Origin: JBAZKK01 sp041650795
GTDB taxonomy: Bacteria; Omnitrophota; Gorgyraeia; Gygaellales; Profunditerraquicolaceae
Reading direction: 5' to 3'
Assembly (NCBI GenBank): GCA_041650795.1
Contig: JBAZKK010000002.1
Coordinates: forward strand, 12,142-76,141
DNA length: 64,000 bases
Part shown: one piece after another, positions 1-8,274 of the stretch
Layout: each line of letters opens with the position of its first letter
How positions within the stretch are numbered: the first letter of the stretch is position 1
Made by a program: the position numbers and the translations under genes
The notes under the pieces: generated by a model
The model's database searches: none
What the model saw: only the letters and a program-made list of their open reading frames with translations
What the model was told of the DNA's origin: nothing

Positions 1-1217
1 GGGAGCATGGCTCCTGCCGCCTCGTCAAGAACATTAAGGATAGGGTCTATACCCTGGATTTTTCTGATTGGCGCGGCCCTACCCTCCAGGACGACTTGCT
101 GCACCGCGATTTCACAATCAATACCATGGCTTTAGGGTTGGAAGATGCGTTGGTTCGGAAGCCGCAGCGCGGCAGCTGGATTGACCTTTATGGAGCAGGC
201 AAGGACCTGAAGGCCAAGTTAATCCGTATCGTAAACCCCCGTGCCTTTGATGAAGACCCCCTAAGGATCCTAAGGGCATTTAGCCTGGCTGCAATCCTCG
301 GTTTTAAAATTGAAAAACAAACCCTTTCCCTTGCGCAGGCAAAAGCCGCCAAGCTACGGCGCGTTTCTTTTGAGCGCATACGCGATGAGTTGTTTAAAAT
401 TCTGGATACGCCGCATTCCTATAAGCACTTTTTGCTTATGGACGGCCTGGGGATTCTTAGGTTCATTATCCCCGAGTTTGAGCCGATGCGCGGGGTAAAC
501 CAGGGGCCTTACCATCATCTGGATATCCTAAAACATACCTTTGAGACATTGAGGCAGCTGGAACTTTTGTTGGAGGAGTTGCGCTATAAAAAGCAGTTGA
601 GTAGTTATCTCGATGAATCCCTTTCGGCCGGCAGAAGGCGCCTTGCCCTGCTTAAATTGGGCGCCCTGTTGCATGATGTCGGTAAACCGCGGGCAAGGAG
701 GCGGGAGGGGAGTAAGATCAAGTTTCACGGCCATGAAAGGATAGGTTGCCGTATCTCGGGTGAAATTTCACGGCGGCTTAGGCTTTCCAATTCGGAATGG
801 CGGGCGTTAGAGAAGATGGTTTTCTGGCACTTGCGTCCCGGCTACCTCGGAGATAATGAAGAGCCTACGCGCCGGGCAATATTCCGTTACATGCGCGATA
901 CTGCCGAAGAAGCAGCAAGCGTGCTCCTCGTATCCCTGGCTGACCAGCGTGCCACGCGGGGGTCTCTTACTACCCGCAGCTCGCGCCTCAGGCATGAAAG
1001 GGTCTGTTTCAGGTTGATAGGAGAGTATTTCAAAGAAAAGAAGAAAAAGTCGCCAGAGAAGTTTGTTACGGGAGATGACCTGATCAGGGAATTGGGGTTA
1101 TCACCCTCTCCGCTTATCGGCAAGCTCCTGAGGGAGCTCAGGGAATTACAGGCAATCGGCAGGATTACTAACCGCCAGCAAGCCCTGGAAGCTGCCGGGA
1201 AATACCTAAAGAGGTAA
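1..1217 (+). CDS. cca: CCA tRNA nucleotidyltransferase / poly(A) polymerase family with HD domain (5' end outside window)
   Basis: Class II nucleotidyltransferase that adds or repairs the CCA 3' end of tRNA. The reading frame is open to the left edge (first full codon at base 3), so the N-terminal catalytic DxD region lies outside the window. Visible are the family signature LLHRDFTINTMALG (bases about 93-134), the RNA-binding segment with DEDPLRILRAFSLAA, and a C-terminal HD domain around LGALLHDVGKPRARR with further histidines (FHGHERIG, FWHLRPG). The HD domain is typical of the bacterial CCA/PolyA family with phosphohydrolase activity. Stop TAA at 1215-1217. Whether it is a full CCA enzyme, an A-adding enzyme or a poly(A) polymerase cannot be decided without the N-terminus. 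Confidence 0.88.
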   Translation, partial: EHGSCRLVKNIKDRVYTLDFSDWRGPTLQDDLLHRDFTINTMALGLEDALVRKPQRGSWIDLYGAGKDLKAKLIRIVNPRAFDEDPLRILRAFSLAAILGFKIEKQTLSLAQAKAAKLRRVSFERIRDELFKILDTPHSYKHFLLMDGLGILRFIIPEFEPMRGVNQGPYHHLDILKHTFETLRQLELLLEELRYKKQLSSYLDESLSAGRRRLALLKLGALLHDVGKPRARRREGSKIKFHGHERIGCRISGEISRRLRLSNSEWRALEKMVFWHLRPGYLGDNEEPTRRAIFRYMRDTAEEAASVLLVSLADQRATRGSLTTRSSRLRHERVCFRLIGEYFKEKKKKSPEKFVTGDDLIRELGLSPSPLIGKLLRELRELQAIGRITNRQQALEAAGKYLKR

Positions 1218-1256
1218 AACAAGATTATAAAAGTCATAAATTTAATCCGCAGCCAG

Positions 1257-1862
1257 GTGCGTACTTTTAGGATACCCTGGGTAACGGGGGTTGCCGAAAA
1301 AAAGGACCCCTACCGCGTTTTGGTTTCCTGCATTTTGAGCTTAAGGACGAAAGATAAGACCACGGCCGAGGCAAGTTCCAGGCTGTTTGAGGCGGCGGAT
1401 AACCCCTCTCGCATGCTCGCTCTCAAGAAATCCAGGATATCCAGGCTTATTTATCCTGTGGGGTTCTACCGCAATAAAGCCAGGTATGTCAGAGAGCTGA
1501 GTGTCCAGATTATCGATGATTTCTACGGAAGGGTCCCTGATAATTTAGAGGACCTCTTGCAGCTCAAGGGGGTAGGCAGGAAAACCGCTAATCTGGTTCT
1601 GGGCCTGGGTTACGGGATACCCGCTATCTGCGTGGATACCCATGTGCATCGCATCTCAAACCGTCTGGGTTGGGTAAGGACGGGGACTCCCGAGGATACG
1701 GAACCTGCGCTGATGAAGTTATTGCCCCGCAGATACTGGATTGAGTTGAATACGCTCCTGGTCGCTTTTGGGCAGCACATCTGCCTTCCGGTTTCTCCGC
1801 TATGCAGCCTCTGCCGCGTTAGCGGATTATGCCCTAAAAAAGGAGTCAAGCAGCGGCGCTAA
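1257..1862 (+). CDS. nth: Endonuclease III (DNA glycosylase/AP lyase, 4Fe-4S)
   Basis: Base-excision repair enzyme that removes oxidised pyrimidines and nicks abasic sites. The helix-hairpin-helix LKGVGRKTANLVL carries the catalytic Lys, and VDTHVHRI carries the catalytic Asp. The C-terminus has the cluster ligands in the family spacing C-x6-C-x2-C-x5-C (Cys176, 183, 186, 192 counted from this start). The start given is the conservative GTG, but it has no Shine-Dalgarno sequence. The frame continues upstream through IIKVINLIRSQ, which looks like the usual N-terminal helix of the family, to an ATT at 1224 that sits 8 nt after AGAGGT (1210-1215). A rare ATT start is therefore likely. The gene lies 39 nt downstream of the CCA enzyme, or 6 nt if ATT is used. 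Confidence 0.93.
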   Translation: MRTFRIPWVTGVAEKKDPYRVLVSCILSLRTKDKTTAEASSRLFEAADNPSRMLALKKSRISRLIYPVGFYRNKARYVRELSVQIIDDFYGRVPDNLEDLLQLKGVGRKTANLVLGLGYGIPAICVDTHVHRISNRLGWVRTGTPEDTEPALMKLLPRRYWIELNTLLVAFGQHICLPVSPLCSLCRVSGLCPKKGVKQRR

Positions 1863-1926
1863 AATGTTAAAGCCCTTGCCTTGGCAGGGATTACTGTGTA
1901 GAATAAAAGGGCCGATACCTAAAATT

Positions 1927-2442
1927 ATGCTTAACCGCGAAGAATTAGAAGGTTTAATAGTAAAAGACAAGCTCATCGAGGGGTATATGGACCTCAAGAC
2001 GCAGCTTACCCCTAATGGCTTTGACCTTACCGCAGAGAAGATATTCGAATTTGACGAGGCAGGTGCATTGGACTTTTCTAATAAGGAGCGTCGTCTCCCC
2101 AAGGGCCGCGAGCTCATCCCCCAAAAATCCGCAACAGAAGATAAGTTCGGCTGGTGGGATTTGAAAAAAGGCATATACAAGGTAAGGACTAACGAGGCGG
2201 TAAATATGCCCCGCGACCTGGCAGGCCTGGCTTTTACGCGTACCTCATTATTGAGGATGGGTGTTTTTACCCAGCACGGGGTCTGGGATGCGGGGTTTCG
2301 CGGCAAGAGCGAATTTGTGTTAGTAATAGATAATCCTAAGGGAGCAAGGATTAAGCAAAACGCCAGGGTGGCGCAGATGGTTTTCTTGAGGATTAACGAG
2401 ACGCAGGATGGCTACCAAGGCATCTACAACAACATAAAGTAG
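1927..2442 (+). CDS. dUTPase / dCTP deaminase superfamily protein
   Basis: Trimeric all-beta enzyme of the dUTPase/dCTP deaminase superfamily, acting in pyrimidine deoxynucleotide metabolism to keep dUTP low or make dUMP. Residues that fit the family are RTSLLRMGV, GVWDAGFRGKSEFVLVI (the DAGFRG strand) and NARVAQMVF near the C-terminus. Length is 171 aa from ATG 1927, within the family's range. An in-frame ATG at 1864, directly after the nth stop, would add 21 residues that do not look conserved (start MLKPLPWQGLL), so the start before LNREELEGLI is preferred, although neither has a strong ribosome-binding site. Sequence alone does not separate dUTPase from dCTP deaminase or the bifunctional archaeal-type enzyme. 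Confidence 0.8.
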   Translation: MLNREELEGLIVKDKLIEGYMDLKTQLTPNGFDLTAEKIFEFDEAGALDFSNKERRLPKGRELIPQKSATEDKFGWWDLKKGIYKVRTNEAVNMPRDLAGLAFTRTSLLRMGVFTQHGVWDAGFRGKSEFVLVIDNPKGARIKQNARVAQMVFLRINETQDGYQGIYNNIK

Positions 2443-2475
2443 GGACGGTTCTCAAGTGTGGTTAAAACTGTCCCC
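2442..2475. repeat. Short palindromic intergenic repeat, copy 1
   Basis: The segment starts at the end of the dUTPase gene with GGGACGGTTCT and closes with AAAACTGTCCC, so the ends pair as a hairpin with a G-T wobble. A further GTCCC/GGGAC pair (2470-2485) can form an alternative stem. The same head sequence recurs at 8275 and 9566. This resembles REP or MITE-type intergenic repeats. Confidence 0.7.
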
Positions 2476-2516
2476 TAAAGGGACACATCTAACCGTACTT
2501 ATCCTTAAAAGGGAAT

Positions 2517-3473
2517 ATGGTTATAAAGGATACGGAGATTAAGATTGTGCAGGGCGATATCACGGCACTAGAGGTTGATGCTATCGTCAATGCCGCCAAT
2601 AACAAGCTACTGATGGGTGGCGGGGTTGCCGGGGAGATTAAAAGAAGAGGCGGCAAGATCATTGAGGAAGAGGCAATAAACAAAGGCCCCATCAAGATAG
2701 GGGAAGCGGCGGTTACCTCTGCGGGAGCGCTCTCCGCCAGATACGTGATTCATGCCGCAACCATGGGCATGGATTTTAAAACCGACGAGATAAAAATAAG
2801 AGATTCTGCCAGGAGCGCATTGAAGGCAGCCGAAGAGCTGAAAATAAATTCTATTGCCTTTCCGGCGCTCGGCTGCGGAGTGGGCGGGTTTCCTCTTTTG
2901 GCTTCAGCCAAGATTATGGCCCAGGAGGCACTCAGGCACTTACGCAGCGCAGACAGCAGCCTGCGGGAGATTATATTCTGCCTTTATGATAAAGAGGCCT
3001 TTGATATTTTTGATAAAGGAGTAATCGGTTACCTGGATTACGTAACGCATAAGCTTGTAGCCGGACCTTTCCTTACCGTAGATGCCATCATTGAGGTGGA
3101 GGAAACGGGCAAAGAGCCCGGCATTATCATCATCCAACGCAGTAATCCTCCTTTTGGCTGGGCCATCCCAGGCGGATTCGTGGATTACGGAGAAAGCCTG
3201 GAGGATGCCGTTAAAAGGGAAGCTAAGGAGGAAACCGGCATGGAGTTGACCGATATCCGTCAACTCCACACATATTCCGACCCCTCCCGCGACCCGCGTT
3301 TTCACACGGTCTGCACGGTATTTATTGCCAAAGGTAAAGGTAAGCCCAGGGCAGGAGACGACGCGGCGGGCCTGAAGGTGATTAAATTAAGCGAAATCAA
3401 AAAATTCAATTTCGCCTTTGACCACGGAGGAATCCTGAGGGACTATCTGAAAAAAAAGCAGCTCGCCGGTTAA
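2517..3473 (+). CDS. Macro domain - Nudix hydrolase fusion protein
   Basis: Two-domain protein of 318 aa. Residues about 1-165 form a macro domain (ADP-ribose binding or hydrolysis) with VNAANN at 24-29, the glycine-rich GGGVAGEI at 34-41 and FPALGCGVGG. Residues about 180-318 form a Nudix hydrolase whose box begins at Gly219 (GGFVDYGESLEDAVKREAKE, then ETGMEL), giving the full G-x5-E-x7-RE-x2-EE-x-G pattern. The order suggests a protein that releases or binds ADP-ribose derivatives and then cleaves ADP-ribose to AMP and ribose-5-phosphate; this coupling is inference. It stands alone between a palindromic repeat and a strong terminator, so it is probably the last gene of its unit. Confidence 0.88.
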   Translation: MVIKDTEIKIVQGDITALEVDAIVNAANNKLLMGGGVAGEIKRRGGKIIEEEAINKGPIKIGEAAVTSAGALSARYVIHAATMGMDFKTDEIKIRDSARSALKAAEELKINSIAFPALGCGVGGFPLLASAKIMAQEALRHLRSADSSLREIIFCLYDKEAFDIFDKGVIGYLDYVTHKLVAGPFLTVDAIIEVEETGKEPGIIIIQRSNPPFGWAIPGGFVDYGESLEDAVKREAKEETGMELTDIRQLHTYSDPSRDPRFHTVCTVFIAKGKGKPRAGDDAAGLKVIKLSEIKKFNFAFDHGGILRDYLKKKQLAG

Positions 3474-3504
3474 AGCAGCAATAATCTATATTAAATTATA
3501 ATAG

Positions 3505-3550
3505 AATCCTTACCGTATATTAGCAGACTACTGCGGTGGGGATTTTTTTA
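3505..3550 (+). terminator. Rho-independent terminator after the macro-Nudix gene
   Basis: An 11-bp stem (3505-3515 with 3534-3544, including two G-T wobbles) is followed by a T-rich run (3543-3549). The loop contains a second small stem (GCAG/CTGC). It lies 31 nt after the macro-Nudix stop codon. Confidence 0.82.
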
Positions 3551-3595
3551 TTATTTTATGGAAAGAAAGCGTTTTCTAAAATATGCTTTATAGCA

Positions 3596-3624
3596 TTGAA
3601 GATGATAGCGTAACATATTATACT
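3596..3624 (+). promoter_or_regulatory. Sigma-70-type promoter before the cell-wall hydrolase gene
   Basis: TTGAAG (3596-3601) and TATACT (3619-3624) are separated by exactly 17 nt, in an AT-rich intergenic stretch of 285 nt (3474-3758). The gene start is at 3759, giving a 5' leader of about 125 nt. That leader holds a small AT hairpin (near 3717-3732) and the Shine-Dalgarno AGAGGGG (3743-3749). Nothing else recognisable was found in this gap. Confidence 0.6.
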
Positions 3625-3758
3625 TGAAACAGATGCTGTATTTATAGCCTTTCTTTTATTAATATGTGAAAATAATAATATCACACTAAACAATAAAATG
3701 CCGCGCCAACCCCAAATATTTTTATAAATATCAATAGAAAAAAGAGGGGATGCTTTGA

Positions 3759-6344
3759 ATGAATAGAGTTAATTTTATCATAGCGCTGTTGTTAGCATCG
3801 GCGGTGAGCAGTCCATTAACCGGCGTAGCCTTGGCCCACAGGAATTTTAATGGTATAGATTACGGCTATACCGAAATACGGATTCCTGCTATAGACAAAC
3901 AAGAATGGAAAATGATAAAAAATTTAGATAAACCTGCTGTTTCAGTTTCTACAATTGATATCGAGCCTTTTCTTAAAATATTATTGAACTCCGCAGCCAA
4001 ACCCGAAGAGCGTATTGAGGCGGCTGATGCTTTGGCTGCGGCGGTTACAGATTCCAGCAGCACCATGACAGATGAGACTAAAGGCGAGATTGTTGGAGCC
4101 TTAGTTCAGGTTTTAGGAAGCTCGACTGAGGCTGAAGTCCGCATAGGAGCGGCTAATGCCTTAGGCAAGATAGGAGATCCTATCACTAGTAAGGCATTAA
4201 GGTATTGGAGTAAAAATGCCGCTGATGATGGCATTAAGGCTGCTGCTGCGGATGCCCTTAAGAATATAAGCGGCGCTGATATCATGACTAGCGAAGAGGC
4301 GTTTCAAATATTATTGAACTCCGGAGCCGAACCCGATGAACGCGTTAATTCAGCTAATACTTTGGCTGGATTGGCTAAGTCAGGCACCCAAGATGATAAG
4401 AACGAGATTGTTGGAGCCTTAGTCCAGGTTTTAGGGAGCTCGACTGAGGCTGAAGTCCGCATAGGAGCGGCTAGCGCCTTAGGAGCGATAGGGGATTCAA
4501 GCGCTATTGAGGCTTTAACGTATTGGAGCGCACATGCCGGTGATAAAGGCATACGGGATGCTTCAAGCGCAGCCCTTGAATTAATAAAGGGCAGTAGCGT
4601 TACAGGAGCCTCTAGCGTTTCGGAGGATGACGCTGGCGAAATACAAGCCCCGCTTGGAACTGTCGGCATAGAGAACGACGCTTTTGCCGGCGCTACCGGA
4701 TTTTTCAGCGCTAACAAGTTTGATGATAATCCAATGGCCGGTAATGTTCAGGACACCTGTTCCATTGAATCCCGTGTCCCCTACAATGATAAGATTCTTA
4801 GTGATCCCAGAGCCGGAACTGATCCGATTATTGAAAGCATGGGTCTTTTTATCCTCAATAATAGTAATGAGGATTTAACAGCCTCTGCCATCCAGGATAA
4901 GCCTCAAGAGGATGTTGTTGATTCGTCCGGTCTTAATGGAGAGGAGTTAAATGCCCCTGAAGGTTTAAATGATGCCAAAATCGCAAACCACGATCTAACT
5001 GCTGAACTCGGCTCAGGCAGTGAAGTTTCTTCGTTTTCTGGGCAACCACAGGTATTTTATGTTAATACCCTCCTTCCGGATAGTTATAAAACACTCCAGA
5101 CTACTCTAAAGGTAGATGAGGCAGGAAAGGGTTGGTTTCCGGATAACCTAAGATCCCGTCCTATTCCAGATGATAGCGCTCCGAGCGATATTAAAGGCAA
5201 GGCGACGATACCTCTGGAGAAAAACCGGCAACTCCTTAACTATCTTAATGTTGACGGTAAGGGTAATAGCAGGTATGAAAAGACCGGGATTTCTACCTGG
5301 TGCAATATATTTGTTTGGGATTATACCAGCATGCGTGGTTATGAGGTTCCGCATTGGCTCAATGGGGGGGAGTTGTCAGCTAATGGGGTTAGCGAATGGT
5401 TGCAGAATGCCGGAGATTATGGCTGGGAGGAGGTTTCCCCTGAAAAGGCTCAAAACCTGTCAAATGAAGGATATGTAGTAGTAGCAGCTCAGCGCAATGC
5501 AGGAGGCACCGGCCATGTCGCAATAGTCATACCGGAAGAGTTAGCTCAAGAGGGGATAGAGGCAGGCATAGGTAAGGATGGCAAATTTTACCCTATTATA
5601 GCTCAGGCAGGTCAAAAGAATTTCGTCGGTAGGCGAGCCGATGACCCGAATGCCTTTTCTGCCGATGGGGCAAAGATAAGTTATTATGTAAATAGACTTC
5701 CAGGAGGATATGAATTGGAACCCCCAACTCCGCTATATTTTGCAGGTGAGGATAATTATCATGAGCTGACGCATGAAAATGCGACTGTGGAGCCTAGGCT
5801 GATCGTGCTTCATAGCGACCTTGGTAACGGTACGACCGAGAATACCTACAATGGCTTATCGGCTATTGTTATGGACCGCCCCACAGCGGTTTATAATAGC
5901 AATGGTGAGCTAATAGGGGATAAGGAAGTGGATCGTAGTAGTAATGTGCATTTTGCAGTCGGCAGGGATGGAACGGTATGGCAACTTCTGCCTATGTATG
6001 AAGATTCGGTAAACGTATCTTACGGGGTGTTCGGTTATCGTGATGCTATAAGTATTGAGATGGGGGGAACGCTAGAACAGTTTAAAGGCGACAATATTTC
6101 CGAAGAACAATTAAATGCTACACTGGACCTTGTTATTAACATAATGGTTCAATATAATATTAAATATGACAATGTGTTGGGGCATTATGAGTGTGACACT
6201 GCTACTTATGCGAACGGCGATACCTGGGACCGGGGAAAGTCTGACCCCGGAGTTGAGTTTATGCAGGTATTCCGGGTCCGCCTGGCGCAGGAGCTTAATG
6301 CGCGGCATCTTGATTTTGGCCAACCGGCTGATCTTATGTTATAA
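3759..6344 (+). CDS. Secreted HEAT-repeat protein with CHAP/NlpC-like and Amidase_2 (PGRP-like) domains
   Basis: 861 aa exported protein. A signal peptide ends near SPLTGVALA (residue about 27). Residues about 65-275 are two HEAT/PBS-lyase-type blocks that are near copies of each other. After a low-complexity linker, residues about 500-600 look like a CHAP/NlpC-P60-type cysteine peptidase or amidase, with STWCNIFVWD (Cys515) and GTGHVAIVIP (His586). Residues about 675-855 are an N-acetylmuramoyl-L-alanine amidase (Amidase_2/PGRP) with probable zinc ligands His685 (LHSD), His809 (GHYE) and Asp829 (SDPG). It is probably a peptidoglycan hydrolase with two catalytic modules and a protein-binding N-terminus. 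It is AT-richer than its neighbours and has its own promoter. The CHAP assignment is weaker than the amidase assignment. Confidence 0.8.
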   Translation: MNRVNFIIALLLASAVSSPLTGVALAHRNFNGIDYGYTEIRIPAIDKQEWKMIKNLDKPAVSVSTIDIEPFLKILLNSAAKPEERIEAADALAAAVTDSSSTMTDETKGEIVGALVQVLGSSTEAEVRIGAANALGKIGDPITSKALRYWSKNAADDGIKAAAADALKNISGADIMTSEEAFQILLNSGAEPDERVNSANTLAGLAKSGTQDDKNEIVGALVQVLGSSTEAEVRIGAASALGAIGDSSAIEALTYWSAHAGDKGIRDASSAALELIKGSSVTGASSVSEDDAGEIQAPLGTVGIENDAFAGATGFFSANKFDDNPMAGNVQDTCSIESRVPYNDKILSDPRAGTDPIIESMGLFILNNSNEDLTASAIQDKPQEDVVDSSGLNGEELNAPEGLNDAKIANHDLTAELGSGSEVSSFSGQPQVFYVNTLLPDSYKTLQTTLKVDEAGKGWFPDNLRSRPIPDDSAPSDIKGKATIPLEKNRQLLNYLNVDGKGNSRYEKTGISTWCNIFVWDYTSMRGYEVPHWLNGGELSANGVSEWLQNAGDYGWEEVSPEKAQNLSNEGYVVVAAQRNAGGTGHVAIVIPEELAQEGIEAGIGKDGKFYPIIAQAGQKNFVGRRADDPNAFSADGAKISYYVNRLPGGYELEPPTPLYFAGEDNYHELTHENATVEPRLIVLHSDLGNGTTENTYNGLSAIVMDRPTAVYNSNGELIGDKEVDRSSNVHFAVGRDGTVWQLLPMYEDSVNVSYGVFGYRDAISIEMGGTLEQFKGDNISEEQLNATLDLVINIMVQYNIKYDNVLGHYECDTATYANGDTWDRGKSDPGVEFMQVFRVRLAQELNARHLDFGQPADLML
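4086..4484 (+). repeat. Internal tandem duplication of the HEAT block
   Basis: Bases 4086-4165 and 4404-4483 are 80-nt segments differing at only 4 positions, offset by 318 nt (106 codons). The flanking sequence is more diverged, so the block has either been duplicated recently or homogenised by gene conversion. Confidence 0.85.
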
Positions 6345-6391
6345 AGTAGCTTTTTCTAAATATGTATTAGGTATATCAGATAGAATATCAG

Positions 6392-8269
6392 CTAACCTTC
6401 CCTCAGCTGTTTTTCCGCATCCACGATATCCCTGTTAATCACGCGCACCGTTTCTTTAATCCTTTCCTTTAAGAGATAGGAGGCTACCTGGGCGTCATAG
6501 ATTTCCCTGAGCACCTGCACGCTCATGCGGAAATAACGGATTATCTCGCCTTCATCGGTATCTGTGTATTGCAGGACCTTGTCAAAGCGCGTACCCCGGA
6601 GCCACGCTTCCATACAAGCGCTTAAATGGAAATAAGGCCTTTTGCTGATGGGGTAAATCCGGTATTTGCGTTCTTTTTCTTTTATCTCTTCGTATAATTC
6701 ATCGCAGGCATTCTTCAAGTGGCGGCTGTTCTTGGAGATGTTGGATAGGCGCTGGTTCTTGCGCGGCTCAAAGACAACCGCGGCAGCGAGGGTGCCGAGC
6801 CCAAATTCATCAACCTGCTCCAGGATATTGCGGCTGTAAAGCTCGCTCAATAGCAGCTCGTATCCGTAGACATTCTTGGCAAACTGCCCTTTATCGGTAA
6901 GGGCCCCGTTTTCAATATAACCTAATTCCGTCAAAAGATTCAGTTTTGCCTGCATCAGCCTCAAGGCCTCCTTCTGCTCGTATTTTTTAGACTGAAAGTA
7001 ATGCAAGGAGGAGGGGTAGATGTCGAATATACCCTCTTTGTGTTTTTCGTAGAGGTTGAGCAGCGTGGCATAAGAGGTGTTCAGCTGGCTGCGCACTTCC
7101 TCAGGAGGACTGTAGATAACCCATTTTACCTCGTCAAATTTGATGCGGAGAGGATTTATGCGGCAGTAAACAAAACCTTCCTTATCCATCCCGCGCCTGC
7201 CGGCGCGTCCCGCCATCTGGTAGAAATCCCTGGTTTTAAGGGGACGCACAAAACGGCCGTAGTATTTGCGCAGGTCGTCGAAGATAACCGAACGGCTCGG
7301 CATGTTTATCCCCAAGGCAAAGGTCTCGGTAGTGAATATGACCCGGAGCAGGCGGCTGGTAAAAAGCCTTTCGATTACCTCCTTAAGGGTAGGCAGCATC
7401 CCGGCGTGATGGTAGGCAACCCCTTTTTGCACCAAAGGCCGCATCTGGTTGGCGGACTTCTCGTGGGATAGCTCAAAGCGCCTGCAGAGGTCGTCGTAAT
7501 ATTTCAGTATTTTTTCTTTCTCTGCCGCGTCGAGGAAGTCGTAGTTATAGGCCTCCGAGGCGAGGTCTTCGGCCCGGCGCCTTCCAAAGACAAAGTATAT
7601 GCAAGGTAGCCCGTTTTTCTGCTGCACGTATTTAATCAGGGTCGCGAGCTTGTTGGGGTAGCCGTATTTTATTCTTTTGAGCTCCGTGATGTTGTTCAAT
7701 ATTTCGTTGCGGCACTGATAGAGAAAATGCAGCGGCACCGGCCTTTTTTCTTCCGTCACGGTTTTGACTGGCCTGTTATGTATGCTTTCAATCCATGATG
7801 CGAATTCCCTGATGTTCGGGATGGTGGCGGAGAGGGCCAGTATATTCATATGCCTTGGTAAGAATATCAGCGATTCCTCCCAGACAGTGCCGCGTTCGGG
7901 ATTATCGATGTAATGCACCTCATCGAAGATAATCCATTCGTAACCGGAGAGGCTTTCAGGTTCATCAAGGACCTTATTGCGGAATATCTCGGTGGTCATA
8001 ATCAAGACTGGAGCATAGGGGTTTAAGGAAACATCCCCGGTTAATATCCCGATATTGTCGCCGTATTCTGCCTGGAAGTCTCGGAATTTCTGATTGGAAA
8101 GGGCTTTGATAGGCGCGGTGTAAATTACGCCGGATTGTTTTTTGATGCAGGTAGTTATGACGTGTTCGGCAATGGCGGTTTTGCCGGCTCCTGTCGGCGC
8201 AGAAACGATTACCGAGAACCCGTCGTTAATATAATCAATGGCTTCCTGCTGGAATCGGTCGTAAATCAT
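6392..8269 (-). CDS. Ski2-like DEVH-box RNA/DNA helicase
   Basis: 625 aa superfamily 2 helicase, the only clear gene on the minus strand. The N-terminal RecA domain has Walker A SAPTGAGKT (residues 23-31), a DEVH box in WIIFDEVHYID, and motif III LALSATIPN. The second RecA domain holds VAYHHAGMLP, TETFALGINMP and the QMAGRAGRRG motif VI. These match the Ski2/Mtr4/HelY group, which unwinds structured RNA or works with exonucleases. The C-terminal part (residues about 430-625) is helical and probably a winged-helix/ratchet region; there is no obvious arch domain. It converges on the hydrolase gene with a gap of only 47 nt, and a palindromic repeat lies directly upstream of its start. Confidence 0.88.
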   Translation of the reverse strand: MIYDRFQQEAIDYINDGFSVIVSAPTGAGKTAIAEHVITTCIKKQSGVIYTAPIKALSNQKFRDFQAEYGDNIGILTGDVSLNPYAPVLIMTTEIFRNKVLDEPESLSGYEWIIFDEVHYIDNPERGTVWEESLIFLPRHMNILALSATIPNIREFASWIESIHNRPVKTVTEEKRPVPLHFLYQCRNEILNNITELKRIKYGYPNKLATLIKYVQQKNGLPCIYFVFGRRRAEDLASEAYNYDFLDAAEKEKILKYYDDLCRRFELSHEKSANQMRPLVQKGVAYHHAGMLPTLKEVIERLFTSRLLRVIFTTETFALGINMPSRSVIFDDLRKYYGRFVRPLKTRDFYQMAGRAGRRGMDKEGFVYCRINPLRIKFDEVKWVIYSPPEEVRSQLNTSYATLLNLYEKHKEGIFDIYPSSLHYFQSKKYEQKEALRLMQAKLNLLTELGYIENGALTDKGQFAKNVYGYELLLSELYSRNILEQVDEFGLGTLAAAVVFEPRKNQRLSNISKNSRHLKNACDELYEEIKEKERKYRIYPISKRPYFHLSACMEAWLRGTRFDKVLQYTDTDEGEIIRYFRMSVQVLREIYDAQVASYLLKERIKETVRVINRDIVDAEKQLREG

Positions 8270-8274
8270 ACTTA

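Noticed and set aside
1768..1926. N-terminal extension of the dUTPase gene to upstream starts (1768 or 1864).
   Set aside because: The extension overlaps nth in another frame or adds residues with no conserved look; LNREELEGLI begins the fold.
3548..3758. Small RNA or tRNA in the AT-rich gap before the cell-wall hydrolase gene.
   Set aside because: No cloverleaf or conserved RNA motif was found; a promoter, leader and ribosome-binding site account for what is visible.
4304..4717. Open frame on the minus strand inside the HEAT-repeat gene.
   Set aside because: It mirrors the repeat composition of the real gene and has no start context or recognisable product.
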